From positions 137,194,421-137,258,420 of the forward strand of contig CM066733.1 of NCBI GenBank assembly GCA_033961575.1: a stretch of 64,000 nt of DNA, in the 5' to 3' direction. Shown here one piece after another: positions 10,620 through 22,720 of the stretch. A program made the position numbers and the translations under genes. The DNA is from Aselliscus stoliczkanus (Eukaryota; Chordata; Mammalia; Chiroptera; Hipposideridae). How positions within the stretch are numbered: position 1 is the first letter of the stretch; each line of letters begins with the position of its first letter. The notes under the pieces are model-generated. The model saw nothing but the letters and a program-made list of their open reading frames with translations, had not been told where the DNA came from and did not search any database.

Positions 10620-12540
10620 TGATATAAATTAGGAATGATTAAACAATACTCACCCATTTCAAAATATGGCAACAAAAGATAGTAAAAGGAGAAAAGATTA
10701 CTGGATCAAAATGAAAAAGCAGAATGATTTATTAAATGTAAACCCAAGGATATCAGTAAATACAATAAATGTAAAGGTGATAATTATTCCAATTAAAAGA
10801 AAAAAAGGAACCAAAGCCAGTATGACCTTTAAGCAAGAGACATTTAAAATACAAGGTTATGTTAGTAATAACATAAAGTAGATGATGGAAAAGATATATC
10901 AAGTAGATACTAACCTAAATAAATATTTTTCAGCCATAGACAAAGTATACTCAAAAAACCCCCCAAAAAACAGTTGACCAGGAAGAAACATATATCATAC
11001 AACATATATCTTAATAACATAACCTCAGACTACATAAATCAATAGCTGAAAGAACTGAAAACAAAACAAATTTGCAACAATAATGGGAAAAGTAAGATAA
11101 CTACCACAGAAATTGAAAAACAGATAAAAATTCAGTAAGGCTACATAAGCTAAACAAACACACTACTAACTTGTCCCAATTGATAAATTCTTAAAATAGA
11201 AAACAAAACAAGGATGCCTATTATAACTAGAACTGTCCAGCACTGTACTCAGAGTACCAGACACTATAATAAATATAGGAAATAAGAAAGAAGACCCAAC
11301 TAAGTGGAAAGATATGTCATGTCCACATAAATATTAGAAGATCCAACTTTGTGTGTTTGAGAGTGTGTGTATGCGCATGAACTCATGTGTATTCCAATTG
11401 CTCTTCAAATTGTTTGTAGATACAATACAAACCCAACTAAAATTCTAATGTGTGTGTGTCCTTTTTAAAGCTTATTTGAAAGTTTAAAAAAATGCAAACT
11501 CTCAGGATTTGCCACTATATTCAATGGACAAGAACATGGTGGGAAAACTTACTCTATTAATTGTAAGTACTCATTAATTATCTATGGTAATTAAGACACT
11601 CTCTGTAGGTTTAGGAATACACACATATATCAATGGACATAAAAAAAGGATAAGAAAAAAGATGTCACTGAGTATTAATGGAGAGTGGGACAGCTGCTGG
11701 AAAATAAAAATGGCCATCCATATGGAATAAAAAATGAATCCTCTCCTCTACTTCACATCACATATCAAAAGCCCTTATGGATAAAACACAGATTTAAATA
11801 TAAAACTCAGAATAACCAATGACGTAGACCTTAAAAGAGGAGACCCTGTTAATGAACACATGGTAAGGAAAGTTTTCTTAAATTAAACAATACACAAAAA
11901 GAAACAAAACATAAGCTAAAAATTTGATATATCTGACAAATTAAAAATCATCCATTCATTAGAAAACACCATTAAGAAATTGATAGAAGATGAATATTTG
12001 CACAATGTAATAAACAAAAGGCTAATATTCAGAATAAATACACACACACATACACACACACACACACACACGCAGTATCCTCTTTGTAACCCAGTATGTA
12101 CACACACAGGAGAAACAAAACAACTCATACATTTGTATACTGGAGACATTTACAATATTTTTTACTAGCAGCATTGTTTGAAAGAGTCAAAACTCTTTTC
12201 CATTGTTGGAAACAATGGAAACAATGGAAAAGATGAAAATTTTTTATCATATTCAAATACTAGATTATCATACAACAACTAAATGAAAAGAACTACAGTT
12301 ACAGGCAACACTTCTGATAAATTCTTAGATGAGTATTCAGCAAAATAAGTCAGTCCACACAAAGCATGCTTTTTTAAGGATAATTACTTAGTAAAACTAT
12401 ACAGAAATGTAAGATGCTATAGTAGTTCAAAGTTATATTTCTCAAGCTTGGTAGTGGGCCCACTGATAGTTACTTTTAAATTATTATTATTATTATTGAA
12501 ACTATACCTCAGTATTATATATTCTTACATGTCAGAAATA
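10620..12540 (+). mobile_element. old LINE-1 ORF2 fragment, sense
   Basis: It follows ORF2 order: 'tgtaaacccaaggatatcagtaaatac..ccaattaaaag' near 10738, 'aaatcaatagctgaaagaactgaaaac' near 11035, 'aacccaactaaaattct' near 11430, 'gtgggacagctgctggaaaataaaaatgg' near 11687, 'taaaacacagatttaaatataaaactc', and 'gacaaattaaaaatcatcc' near 11937. The 71-codon open frame at 10666-10881 is the longest surviving frame piece. It has no intact domain. Confidence 0.7.
12038..12075. repeat. (CA)n microsatellite
   Basis: CA repeats with single T and G interruptions. They create low-complexity open frames on both strands, which are not genes. Confidence 0.95.
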
Positions 12541-15500
12541 TCTTAGAATAAAATTTTGTTTTTAAGAACGAAGCAAGTTGTTTTGTTCTGAAACATAAAA
12601 AACTAATAAAGGAATAACCAGAAATTTAAATTTATGGGAGTGAAATTGAAGTTACAATTTGCACCCCAGTCATAAATTTTGTTACTTTAGATAGATTTTA
12701 TAATACTACAATAGAAATAATAATTGAAACAGAAGTTTTACACCATTCTAGTTATAATTTCCAATTGAATAAATAAGCTTTGTATGACCATTTATTAGTT
12801 CCACAAAGAAAAGGACAACAACCTAGTTCTGTGACTGCGAGACCAGAAAACTCATTCTCAAAGATGAAATTATAATTTGAGACCAGTTGGAGCTACATCT
12901 GACAGTGAGAAATCTTATCTCTCATTTAAGGTCTTCAAAAAGTAACATAATTAGAGTCAGATTATGGAAAATAAGCTATTCAAAAACTTCTGTTTTGCTT
13001 TGTTTTATGGAAGAAAATGGCTGTGACACAATGTTATTCCCCTTATCATAACATTTATCTATATATGTTCTGTACATGTCCATTTCCATGATAAAGCCCT
13101 TCTTCCAATTATTGTTTCCTTTATAGTACAGGAAGAATGTAAAAAGTATGACTGGGATTCATATTATAGATATAATATCACTTTCATTAATTTATATTCT
13201 CTGGTGCTTTTTCATTAGTTCTCATATTTGAAAAACATGAAAACTTTCTGGCTAAGTCTTAGTTTAGGAATTTCTTTCAGAAAGGATGAATTTCTCAATT
13301 CCTTTTATAAGAGAGTGAAATTAAATACAAAAACTGTAGAAACTGAACTTATATGGGCTTGATTGTTAAGAGTCAAATCAAAAGACTGCATCGCCATGAT
13401 ATTGCAAGCTATTAATTTACATTTTGTTTTCTTAACATTTTTTTCATCCCGTGTTGACTTGGTTGAAACCAGAAAAGAGGACAATTTCTCTTCTGGTATT
13501 TAGTTTAGAAACATGGGATTTATGAAGCAGTCTGCTGGGGGAAAGACAAAAAGGTAATGATTTGGGTATTGAAGGTTTTGAAGTAGAGCTAGTCGAACTT
13601 ACCAAGAGATCAGCAGGAAAGATGGACTTAAAGTTTAAGAGTGACTAATATCTACACTCACCTCCTGCCTGAATCCTGGAATTGGAGTCGAGATTTCAGA
13701 GGAGAATGATTAAACCACCAAATTAGAAGACAGAACCCTGGGCACCAACACTTCCAGTCTGGGAAAAGAATACGAAGTCTAAGCAATGAACAGATTTTCA
13801 ACTGTTCCTGCCTTCATGAGACTACTGGGTTAGGGCAACCTGTACCTATGGATACCCACCTGAGACAAAGACCAAGCCTCGCTGAATGCCTTGCTTTGAG
13901 TTGGAGGACTCTCTACTTAGTAACTCAAACTCAGAATTTTGTTCAAAGTGGGGAAGAAATTCTAGGAACAGTAAATTTGATTTCCCTTCTCAACTAATAG
14001 GAAAAGAGAATCCTAAATTCAGATTTAATATTATGTTGGAAAAATAATGAATTACTTCCTGCACATCGCAATTTAAGCATGTTTACCTAGAATTATATTT
14101 ATGTACCAGAATTACGTTTATTTTACTAAATCATGGTCCCCTATTTGCATTCTATAATATTGTAATATATTTTTCAAATATGTTGTATATTATTATTCCT
14201 TCTCCTAAATTCATTTACATGAAGCAAGTTCCACTAGATTTTCATATAACATAAAAAAGAACTGTTAGGAACATTAATTTGGCATCGTGGACATAATTGT
14301 TGGACTAACTTCAACTTTTTCCCCCTGCGATATGAAATTGAGTGATTCCAGTCTGTTTCAGACACTGCTTGCAGCTTATTGGAAGGAAGAACCATGTTCT
14401 CATATGTTTTATATAGTTTTCATTCATCAAAGTTAAAAAAAAGTAATTGAGTACAGGTTCAAAGTTTATATAAAAACAGAGTAGTCAGAGAAAGTGGCTC
14501 CCTGCTAGTACTTTAGAGAAAATTATGTGAGTTATGCTTTTAGAACCAAATTTAATGAAACTATGCTAGGATGTGTTTTATCTAAAATATTCTGCATAAT
14601 TTTAAACCCATGAATACATAAACACAATTATGATTCCAAGTTAAAATGTTCTAGTGTCAAACTTGGTGTTACTGCCAAAATATTAATGGAAAACAGAGTA
14701 TTTGGCACATAGAAACTATCAGTATTTTTGAATAATGCTAAAAATTATGGGAAATAGACAATATTTCTCATAATGTAGTAATGTCCATATGTAGTTGTTG
14801 AGATAACAGAGAGCTATGAAATGAAAATGAGTTATCATAAAGTTACTTTGCTGGAAATTTACTAAAAATAACAAAGAAAGAGTTTCCCATATTAAAAATA
14901 CTCCAAAAGCCTCAGTCCTTTAAGAGTAGTCTAGTTAAATCAGAAGTAAAATGGCTGGCACAAAGACCTTGACTTTTATGACAGTTCTTGGTTTCTTTTA
15001 TAAATTTTATTTGCTAACACTTAAAACATTAAGCTCATACATTTTATTTTTTGCATTTTTAGAATCAAGATTATAATCGCACTAGGAGGAGCAATTTAAA
15101 AAGTAGTTGACCTTTTGCGAAAAAACATGGACGGTAAACTACAGAGGACAATGAGGAACAGAAACTGACAAATACCTGTGAAGGACACAAAAAAAACAAA
15201 AGGAAAACACTGATATAGAATTGCAAATGCACAATAATATTTGTGATTTAAAGGTAAAAGAAATAATTTTATACTTTGAGCACACATTAACATCTTACCT
15301 TATAATAGAGTAAAATAAGTGATCTTCATAATCCTAATTTATGTCATGTAAAAAATATTAGAAATTCTAAATTCACATTTCCAAGGAAAATGACGTGCGA
15401 ACCTCCAAAATTGCAATTAAAGAACATGTATACTCTTCTAATTCTTGAAAATCATATTTTTTCTGAGTCAAATGTGGTTTAAGTATTCACTTACACTATG

Positions 15501-15790
15501 AAAAGGGTTTTGGGTTTATGTTCAATTCTTACATATCTCTTAATAGGAACTTTACAAAATGGTCAGTGTTTTTGTTTTGTTTTGTTTTTATGTTTTTGCA
15601 TTTAAGGATCATAAAGGGACAACAGAGCCCAGTAGAGAGGCAAGTGCTGGAGATGATTCCGGAGGCTCGTTCATTAGATAACTGATCCACTCTAATTTAT
15701 ATAGCTCTTGCCATTAATTTTATATATAAAATTTTATGGGACGTTGTTTAAAAATCAGGAATATATGGAAACTTCACTAAATTCCAAAGG
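12541..15790. other. 3.2 kb mostly unique sequence, no gene recognised
   Basis: Only short open frames occur (65 codons at most, 15096-15293 minus). The sub-region 13380-13960 is less AT-rich and looks free of interspersed repeats. 15600-15700 is also moderately GC-richer. No exon structure, CpG cluster or RNA gene is visible. Confidence 0.45.
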
Positions 15791-15794
15791 ATAT

Positions 15795-16410
15795 TGAACA
15801 AAAGCAAGGTGGTAAACAGAATGGCCTCTATAAACTATCCACACCATACTTCCTGCAATCTGTGACATATAATGGATTATATGGCGAAAGGGATTTGGAG
15901 AAGTATTTAAGGTTATGAACCATAAAACTGGGAGATTATCCTGGGTTATTCTGTGGGAACAATCACAGAGGCTTTATAAACAGGCATCTTTCTCAGGCTG
16001 GAGTAAGAGAGAGATGGCAGAAGGAGAAGCTGGAGAGAGTAAAAGCTGAGAGACTCAACCCTCATTGCCAAACTGAAGATGCAAGGGGCAGTATGACAGA
16101 ATAGGGGGCCTGAAATCACTGAGAGTGACTGCTGGCTGTCAGCCAGCATAGAAATGGGACCTCAGTCCTATAACCAAAACTGAACTCTGCCAAGAACCTG
16201 AATGAGTTTGGAAGCTAAGTCTCCCTAGAGCCTCTAGTTAACAGCCCAGGCCAACTTACATGTTGATTTTGGCCATAAGTGACTTAAAGCTGAGCAGCTA
16301 GCTGAGTCTATGTCAACTTCTGTTCTAGAGAACTATGAGATAATAAATTTGGGTTGTTTTAAGTCACCAAATTTGTGGTAATCAGTTACTACAGTAGTAG
16401 AAAACAAAAA
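15795..16410 (+). mobile_element. MaLR (MLT1-like) LTR remnant, sense
   Basis: The ordered landmarks are 'taatggattatatggcgaaaggg', 'gggagattatcctgggttat', 'cctctagttaac..', and the diagnostic 3' end 'aactatgagataataaatttgggttgttttaagtcaccaaatttgtggtaatcagttac' split by short changes. This ending is the hallmark of MLT1-type LTRs, including the AATAAA signal near 16341. No retroviral coding sequence accompanies it. Confidence 0.7.
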
Positions 16411-17305
16411 CAAGCCTTTAATTATTTATAGATTTTTTTTTTCATTTTTAGCGTTGCATGTCATTTATCTTGAAACTTAAACCATGTGGAATGCTCAGTT
16501 ACTTCAGAACATCAGAAAAATCACCTGATGCTTCATTGTGGTGCCTAAGGACTTCATAGTTTTCTTTGCTTGCTTGTTGGTTTGGTTTGGTTTTGGCAGT
16601 GATTCTGTAATGAATCTATTTCTATCAATGGGAGAATTTTAAATATTTGCCACAATAAATATCCTATAAATAAACTAGGGTAGATAAAGAGGAAGCAATG
16701 AAAACCGTAAATTGATTTGTTCAGAAAACTACTGGGTTAAATGTCTGTATGTATTTACATCAATATAACTTCACACTAACAGTTGCAGATATTATAATCA
16801 AATGTAATTTAAGAAAATGGTTTACTTAAAATGAACTGGAAAATTATGGAGAATGTGAATATTAAAAAAAAAACACTAAGCACTAAAATAAATCTATTGA
16901 ATGAATCATATTTTAGAATACATGTGAATAAAACTAACATTCCTCCTGAATTTCCAAAAATACATATTATTTACACATCTTTCTGTCTTGTTCTCTTGCT
17001 CTTCCTCACATATATACAATCACTTCATTTACATTTAATTTTATTCGGAATTGTGAAGAAAGCGACTTCCGCATACTTAAAAATATATGCACAAAGAGAA
17101 ATTGGCAAAATCTTTATTTCTTAGAAAAATAAATAGGGATTTTCATAGATCATGGATAAAGACCATTTTCTTTCTTATTCCCTTAGTCATTCTATTCTCG
17201 ATAGGGTTGAAAAAGACTAGATAAATTATATCATTCATTATATTTTCTAGATCCTTCAGTCATATCGACACATATCAAAATATGAGACTAAACTGTGTTT
17301 GGTAA
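16411..17305. other. unique AT-rich sequence, no gene recognised
   Basis: A 97-codon open frame (16831-17124, plus) is Lys/Ile/Leu-rich with no recognisable domain. Its composition follows the local AT content, so it is most likely chance. Confidence 0.45.
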
Positions 17306-17309
17306 GACT

Positions 17310-17470
17310 GCACCCATATTTTTCCTAATGTTAATTGCTCACTCCATGTCAAGTACTGTGCTCTTTTCATTTTGTTACATATAATGATAGTAACAAGATT
17401 GTACAGTTGACTTTATTAACTTCTTCTATAGATGATGAAAAAGTTTAAAAATTTTAAGAAACGTATGTAG
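17310..17470 (+). mobile_element. possible MIR fragment, sense
   Basis: Weak similarity to the MIR core: 'ccatgtcaagtactgtgctctt', then 'tttattaacttcttctatagatgatgaaaaa' in the place of 'ttatccccattttacagatgaggaaa'. It is strongly diverged. Confidence 0.35.
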
Positions 17471-17896
17471 GACCCATAGTTAATAAATTGTTCAATTCAC
17501 ATTAAAAGATAATCTTATTTCAGAATTTATGTCTTTTCTTTTATGCCTGCTTTTCTTTCTTCATAGGGAAGTCTTAGATAAGCCAGTTAAATTATATTTT
17601 ATCTTTGAAATAATAAATTTTTTTGATCAATGTAAGCTGTTCTATGTATTAATTCTAATCAACTGATTAGAAAACTATGGGAAAAGTATAACCTGATATC
17701 ATTTACAGTAAAAAATTTATTTTGCCTTTCCTAGATCTTTGAAAAATAAAATAATCTCATTAATATCTGAGCCATTTTAAATCCTGGTGAAATTAATCCA
17801 TTTTGAACAATTTCAATTAAGGCATTATAAAATCTCTACAAATAAATATTAATAAGTCTGTAAATATATATACATCTGTATAATTTGGTTTATTTT

Positions 17897-18004
17897 ATTT
17901 TATTTTTTTTTAGGGCAGTGTCACCAGCCCTCACATGTGGGACCCGAACCAGGACTGCTGGCTTCCCAAGCCAGTCTCAACCACTGCACCACTCAGCCAG
18001 CCCC
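17897..18004 (-). mobile_element. short tRNA-derived SINE (Pro-like), antisense
   Basis: Same family as the copy at 3624: T-run, AGGGCAGTGTCACCAGCCCT, a CCCACATGTGAG-like motif, the GGCTTCCCAAGCC anticodon arm read antisense, and the CCACTGCACCACT A-box complement. A perfect 15-bp duplication, AATTTGGTTTATTTT, lies at 17882-17896 and 18005-18019. Confidence 0.92.
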
Positions 18005-18029
18005 AATTTGGTTTATTTTTACATGTATA

Positions 18030-18625
18030 GTCATGGGCTGGCTTAACAAAGGGAATGCATTCGAAGAAATGCATCATTAGAAGATTTTCTTGTGTGAACA
18101 TCTAGGTTAAAACCTAGATGATATAACCTACTACACACCTATGCTGCACCGTACATACTCTATTGCTCGGAGGCTACAAGCCTCTACAGTATGTTAATGT
18201 ATAAAAGAACAGGAGATTAAATCAAGCACAAGAGAAAATGATGAAATCGAGAGAGGTGGTAAACAGCAGACTTATGAGGCTGCTGCAAGCATACTCTTTT
18301 ATAACAAACTTTTATATATATTGAGAGCGTGCACTCTAAAATAATAAATAGTATATTATGGTAATTACATAGACCGGTATCATCATTTATTATCAAGTAT
18401 TATGTACTGTACATAACTGTATGTACTATACTTTTGTAGGATGGCAGCACGGTAGGTTTGTTTACACCAGCATCACCACAAACATGTAATGCATTATGTT
18501 ACTATGTTGGGACAGATAGCACATTATTAGGCGACAGGAATTTTTCAGCTCCTTTATAACCTTATGGGACCACAGAGGTATATGCTGCCTGTCATTGACT
18601 GAAACATTGTCAGGTAGCACATGAC
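18030..18625. mobile_element. TA-flanked Tigger-like (TcMar) non-autonomous element
   Basis: The ends are inverted repeats: GTCATGGGCTGGCTTAACAA at the left and, on the opposite strand, GTCATGTGCTACCTGACAA at the right. Both are bordered by TA (18028-18029 and 18626-18627). Internal text ('aacctactacacacctatgctg', 'attgctcggaggctacaagcc', 'gtttgtttacaccagcatcacc', 'gctcctttataaccttatgggaccac') matches a known placental DNA transposon that I recognise but cannot name safely. At about 600 bp it is an internally deleted copy with no transposase frame. Confidence 0.75.
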
Positions 18626-19326
18626 TACATTAGTGAAAGGGGACACATTTATTCTCCAATTTAATGATCCTTACTGAATCCTATGAAGATATTTTTTGTG
18701 GAAAAAAAGATGACCTAGTTGTTGACATGCTAGAACTAAAGTATAATTGAGCAATGAATTCTATTTAAATATAAAATATTTCCACACCTAGAGCTAGCTA
18801 ACTTACTTCAAATTTGTTTTTCATCAAAAGAACCAGCAAAAAACTCAGAGCAAAAACACTCAGAGCAAAACTGAGAGCAAAACAGTGGTGACCTGGGAGC
18901 GAAGAGCCTAAGTACATCAAAAAGCGGGGTATGGCCAACATTCCAAATGGCATTAACGTGGCAGAAAATAAAAAGGAAGACATAGTCATGGCATTGAACT
19001 ACACAATGCTCATGGGTGGCTCTGACAAGAACAGTTTCAGTTAAACCATGGACTTGCAAATCATAATGCTGTGTTAAAAAACAATGGGTAGAGAGAGATT
19101 AATAGGATATGAAGAGCACAGGGGATGCTCTGGGAGTTCTAAAAAAGACCAGTCAGTGTAGGGAGGTAAAGGCAGGATCACTAGAGTGTATTTTTTTTAA
19201 TTAAATAAATTATTTAAAACATATTAGAAAAAAGCTATATTTGAAAGCCTATGGTAAATGCTCATTTATTTTTATATTTTTATTGGTTACATTTTTCATG
19301 AAATATTTCCAATTTTATGTACTTAA
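18626..19326. other. unique sequence, no gene recognised
   Basis: It contains a locally repetitive stretch, 18837-18885, where a 14-15-base unit of type 'ctcagagcaaaa..ca' recurs three to four times. Two overlapping minus-strand open frames (63 and 83 codons) run through it but show no recognisable domain. Confidence 0.4.
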
Positions 19327-19342
19327 CTCCAAGGGCATTTTC

Positions 19343-21193
19343 TTTTTTTTAAATTTTTATTTATTTATTTATTTATTTATTTTTAATTAATTTCAGGTGT
19401 ACAACACACTGCAATAGTTATACTTTTTACCCCTCAAAGTGACAACCCCCTCCCCCAATTGCCACCCCACTCCTCCCCCCAATATTATATATGTCTATTA
19501 CACTTCTTTTGACTCCCTTCCACAGTATAATCCACATCCCGTGACTATCTATATATTCAATTACAGTTGGCATACAACATGATACAACATCAATTTCAGG
19601 TATACAGTGCAGTGATCAAGCCTCTACTCCATCCATGAAGTGGTCTCCCTAACAAGACATGTGACCATCTGACACCCCACAAAATATTTACAACATTATT
19701 AATTATATTCCCCGAATTGTCTTTCATATCCTTGTGGCAATATTGTAGTTGCCTATTTATGCTGTTTAATCCCTTCCCCTTCTCCCTCATCCCCAACCCC
19801 CTCGCAACTAGCAACCCTGTTTTTCCTCTATATTTATGAGACTGTTTCTGTTTACTTTGCTCATTCATTCAGTTTTTCAGATTCCACATACAAGTGAGGG
19901 CATATGGTATTTGTCTTCCTCTGACTGACTTATTTCACTTAACATAATAGTCTCTAGGTCCATCCATATTATTGCAAATGGTAAGATTTCATTCTTCTTT
20001 ATAGCGGAGTAATACTCCATTGTATAAATGTACCACAGTTTCTTAATCCAGTCATCTACCGATGGGCATTTCGGTTGTTTCCAAGTCTTGGCTATTGTCA
20101 ATAGTGCTCAATAAACATAGGGGTGAATATATTTTTTCGAATTAGTGGCTTGGGTTTTTCAGGATAAATACCTAGGAGTGGAATTGCTGGGTCAGAAGGT
20201 AGTTCCATTTCCAGTTTTTTGAGATACCTCCACACTGACTTCCATAGTGGCTGCACCAATCTGCAATCCCAACAACAGTGCAGCAGGGTCCCCTTTTCCC
20301 CGCAGCCCCGCCAGCACTTGTTGTTTGTTGATTTATTGATGATAGCCATTCTGTCTGGAGTGAGGTGTATTTCATTGTGGTTTTTATTTGCATTTCCCTA
20401 ATGACCAGTGAAGTTGAACATTTTTTCATATGACTGTTGGTCATCTGTACGTCCTCTTTAGAGAAATGTCTCTTCATATCTTCTGCCCATTTTTTAATTG
20501 GGTTGTTTGTTTTTTTGGTGTTGAGTTGCATGAGTGTTTTATAAATTTTGGATATTAACCCCTTATCAGATATGTTGTTGGCAAATATATTCTCCCATTC
20601 AGTAGGCTTCCTTTTTGTTTTATTGATGGTTTCCTTTGTTGTGAAAAAACTTTTAAGTCTGATATAATCCCATATGTTCATTTTTTCTTTTACTTCCCTT
20701 GCCCGCAGGGACGTATCAGTAAAAATATTGCTCAAGGTAATGTCTGCAATTTACTCCCTACATTTTCTTTTAGGAGTTTTATGGTTTCAGGTCTTACATT
20801 TAACTTTAATCCATTTTGAATTTGTTCTTGTATATGGCATAAGGAGGTGGTCCAGTTTCATTTTTTTGCATGTGTCAGTCCAATTTTCCCAGCACCATTT
20901 ATTGAATAGACTATCTTTACTCCAATGTAAATCCTTGCTTCCCTTGTCATAGATTAACTGTCCGTAAATGCCTGATTTCTAGGCTCTTTGTTCTTTTCCA
21001 CTGATCTATGTGCCTGTTTTTATGCCAATACCATACTGTCTTGATTACTGTAGCCTTGTAGTATGTTTTGATGTATGGTAGCGTGATCCCCCCGACTTTG
21101 TTCTTATTTCTCAGGATTGCCGAGGCTATTAGGGGTCTTTTATGGTTCCATATAAATTTTAGGATTATATTTTCTATTTCTGTGAAAAATGCC
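19343..21193 (-). mobile_element. 5'-truncated LINE-1 (1.85 kb), antisense, with 16-bp TSD
   Basis: The A/T tail (19343-19390) is followed by the 3' UTR and the C-terminal part of ORF2, all on the minus strand. It is flanked by the perfect duplication CTCCAAGGGCATTTTC at 19327-19342 and 21194-21209, so both ends are defined exactly. ORF2 similarity is still easy to read, so this is among the younger L1 copies here, but it is broken by frameshifts. The 5' truncation point lies inside ORF2. Confidence 0.95.
19877..20735 (-). pseudogene. LINE-1 ORF2p C-terminal fragment, frameshifted
   Basis: Three minus-strand frames together spell the C-terminal third of the L1 ORF2 endonuclease/reverse-transcriptase protein. 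The upstream frame (20735 down to about 20370) holds the segment with [20 protein letters not shown]. The middle frame (20349-20098) contains a Cys-rich motif, [18 protein letters not shown], fitting CX3CX7HX4C. The last frame (20101-19877) carries WYIYTMEYYSAIKK near the end. Frameshifts lie near 20350-20390 and near 20100. Endonuclease and reverse-transcriptase domains are absent through 5' truncation, so it cannot be active. Confidence 0.93.
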
Positions 21194-21209
21194 CTCCAAG
21201 GGCATTTTC

Positions 21210-21985
21210 AATTTTAGTTCATTAAGTCACCGTCAGCAGAAAAATTACATAAATTCTTAATTGAATCAACATATTATTTATTTTGCAAATAATGATTAAA
21301 GAAAAAAGATTTTAAAGTAAATATATACAAAACAAGTGTTTGATTTTCTTAGTTATCCAAGAAGTACTGATCTTAAAAAAAAAAAAAAAAATCCTGGCCC
21401 ATGAAATAATGCTTTAATGTAATCGTTTTTGATATTTCGACAACTTGCAATTGTATAAACCTGTTAGCCATTAAAGAGATGTATTTGTGAGGAAAGAAAA
21501 GATAAGCTACTTAATTAGTAGTTTAGTAAGCGATATAAACATTTAAATATTTAGACAGATATGTGGACCTCTATTTTTACCCTTGTACTGTGCCTGCATA
21601 GGTTTGAGGTTGACATTGCAGTAAATTTAAACTATTGTTGAAGTCAGGGTTCCAGAAACAGTGAGCTGGAAATTGAGAATTTCAGAAGCATGCTAAGAGA
21701 TAGAGTTTGCAGCTTCAGGTAAAGTCTGGAGCATGACTATAAGAATGAATGTTTGAGGTAGGGTGGAGGAAAAGTTCACTCAGATTTCCAGAAAATAATG
21801 GGCAGAGTTTTGGGCAGTGTCATTTACCAGTGCATTGAAAATACCAAGAGTTTCAGGCAGGAGTACTTAGGATGAGGCTGATACTGAGCTAGAGGCAAAG
21901 AAACGGAAATGAAAAAAAAGAAAAATCTCTGAGAAATGAGGAAACTTGATTTGTGTATCATACTAACAATGTAGGATGCTGTGAG
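21210..21985. other. unique sequence, no gene recognised
   Basis: AT-rich with an A run at 21375-21391. No ORF and no nameable repeat. Confidence 0.5.
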
Positions 21986-21987
21986 AC

Positions 21988-22552
21988 ATATGAGATCTGA
22001 CAATTAAGTTTGCGAACTCATCCTAGAAGTGCTGCATACCTCATTGCTAAATATCACAAAATCATCTTCAAAGTACTCCCCTTGGGAAGCTATGCACCCA
22101 TGCCAGTGCCTTGTCCACCCTTCAAAGCAATATTGGAACTCTTTCTGGAATGGCCATCAGAGCTGTTGTCGTATTACCCTTGATGTCCTGAATGTCATCA
22201 AAATGTCTTAATATTTCCTTTAGCTTCGGGTAAAGAAAGAAGTCATTGGGGGCCAGATCAGGTGAGTAGGGAGGGTGTTCCACTACAATGATTTGTTTAC
22301 TGACGAAATATTCCTTCACAGACAGTGCCATGTGAGCTGGTGCATTGTCACGAGGTAAAAGCCATGAATTGTTGGTGAAAAGTTCAGGTCATCTAACTTT
22401 TACACTCAGATTTTTCAATACTTCCACATAGTAAACTTGGTTAACTGTTTGTCCAGTGGGTACAAAGTCATAATGAATAATCCCTCGGATATCAAAAAAG
22501 GTCAGTAATATCTTTGCAACAAGTTTGTAAACTTCATTGACTGATGTAATAT
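21988..22552 (-). mobile_element. mariner (TcMar) element, internally deleted
   Basis: The left end carries TCTGACAATTAAGTTTGCGA (from about 21996). The right end, read on the other strand, carries ATCAGTCAATGAAGTTTACA (to about 22547). These are imperfect terminal inverted repeats. Between them the minus strand encodes the 3' half of a mariner transposase. A complete element of this type is about 1.3 kb, so roughly half, including the N-terminal helix-turn-helix region, is missing. The exact TA duplication is not certain. Confidence 0.88.
22122..22500 (-). pseudogene. mariner transposase C-terminal half (DD34D), degraded
   Basis: The minus strand reads through FFDIRGIIHYDF, then LLPRDNAPAH, then HPPYSPDLAPNDFFLYPKLK. 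The aspartate codon of DNAPAH is at 22347-22349 and that of APND at 22242-22244. These are 34 residues apart, the DD34D spacing that defines mariner transposases. Stop codons interrupt the stretch upstream of DNAPAH, and the block with the first catalytic aspartate is deleted. The longest clean frame is 22331-22122 (about 70 codons). It is non-functional. Integration by the parent element would have used TA target sites. Confidence 0.9.
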
Positions 22553-22668
22553 ATTTATAGTATATTTAAACATAGATAACAGTACTACAGCAATTAAAAG
22601 CTTACCCACAATGTGAACACTACATCCTATCATAACTTAACATGATTTCTTAAATAATTTAAACAAAT

Positions 22669-22672
<4 letters not shown>

Positions 22673-22719
<47 letters not shown>

Positions 22720-22720
22720 T
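22673..22720. repeat. (TA)n microsatellite
   Basis: Near-perfect AT dinucleotide repeat with one ACAC interruption. Confidence 0.97.
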
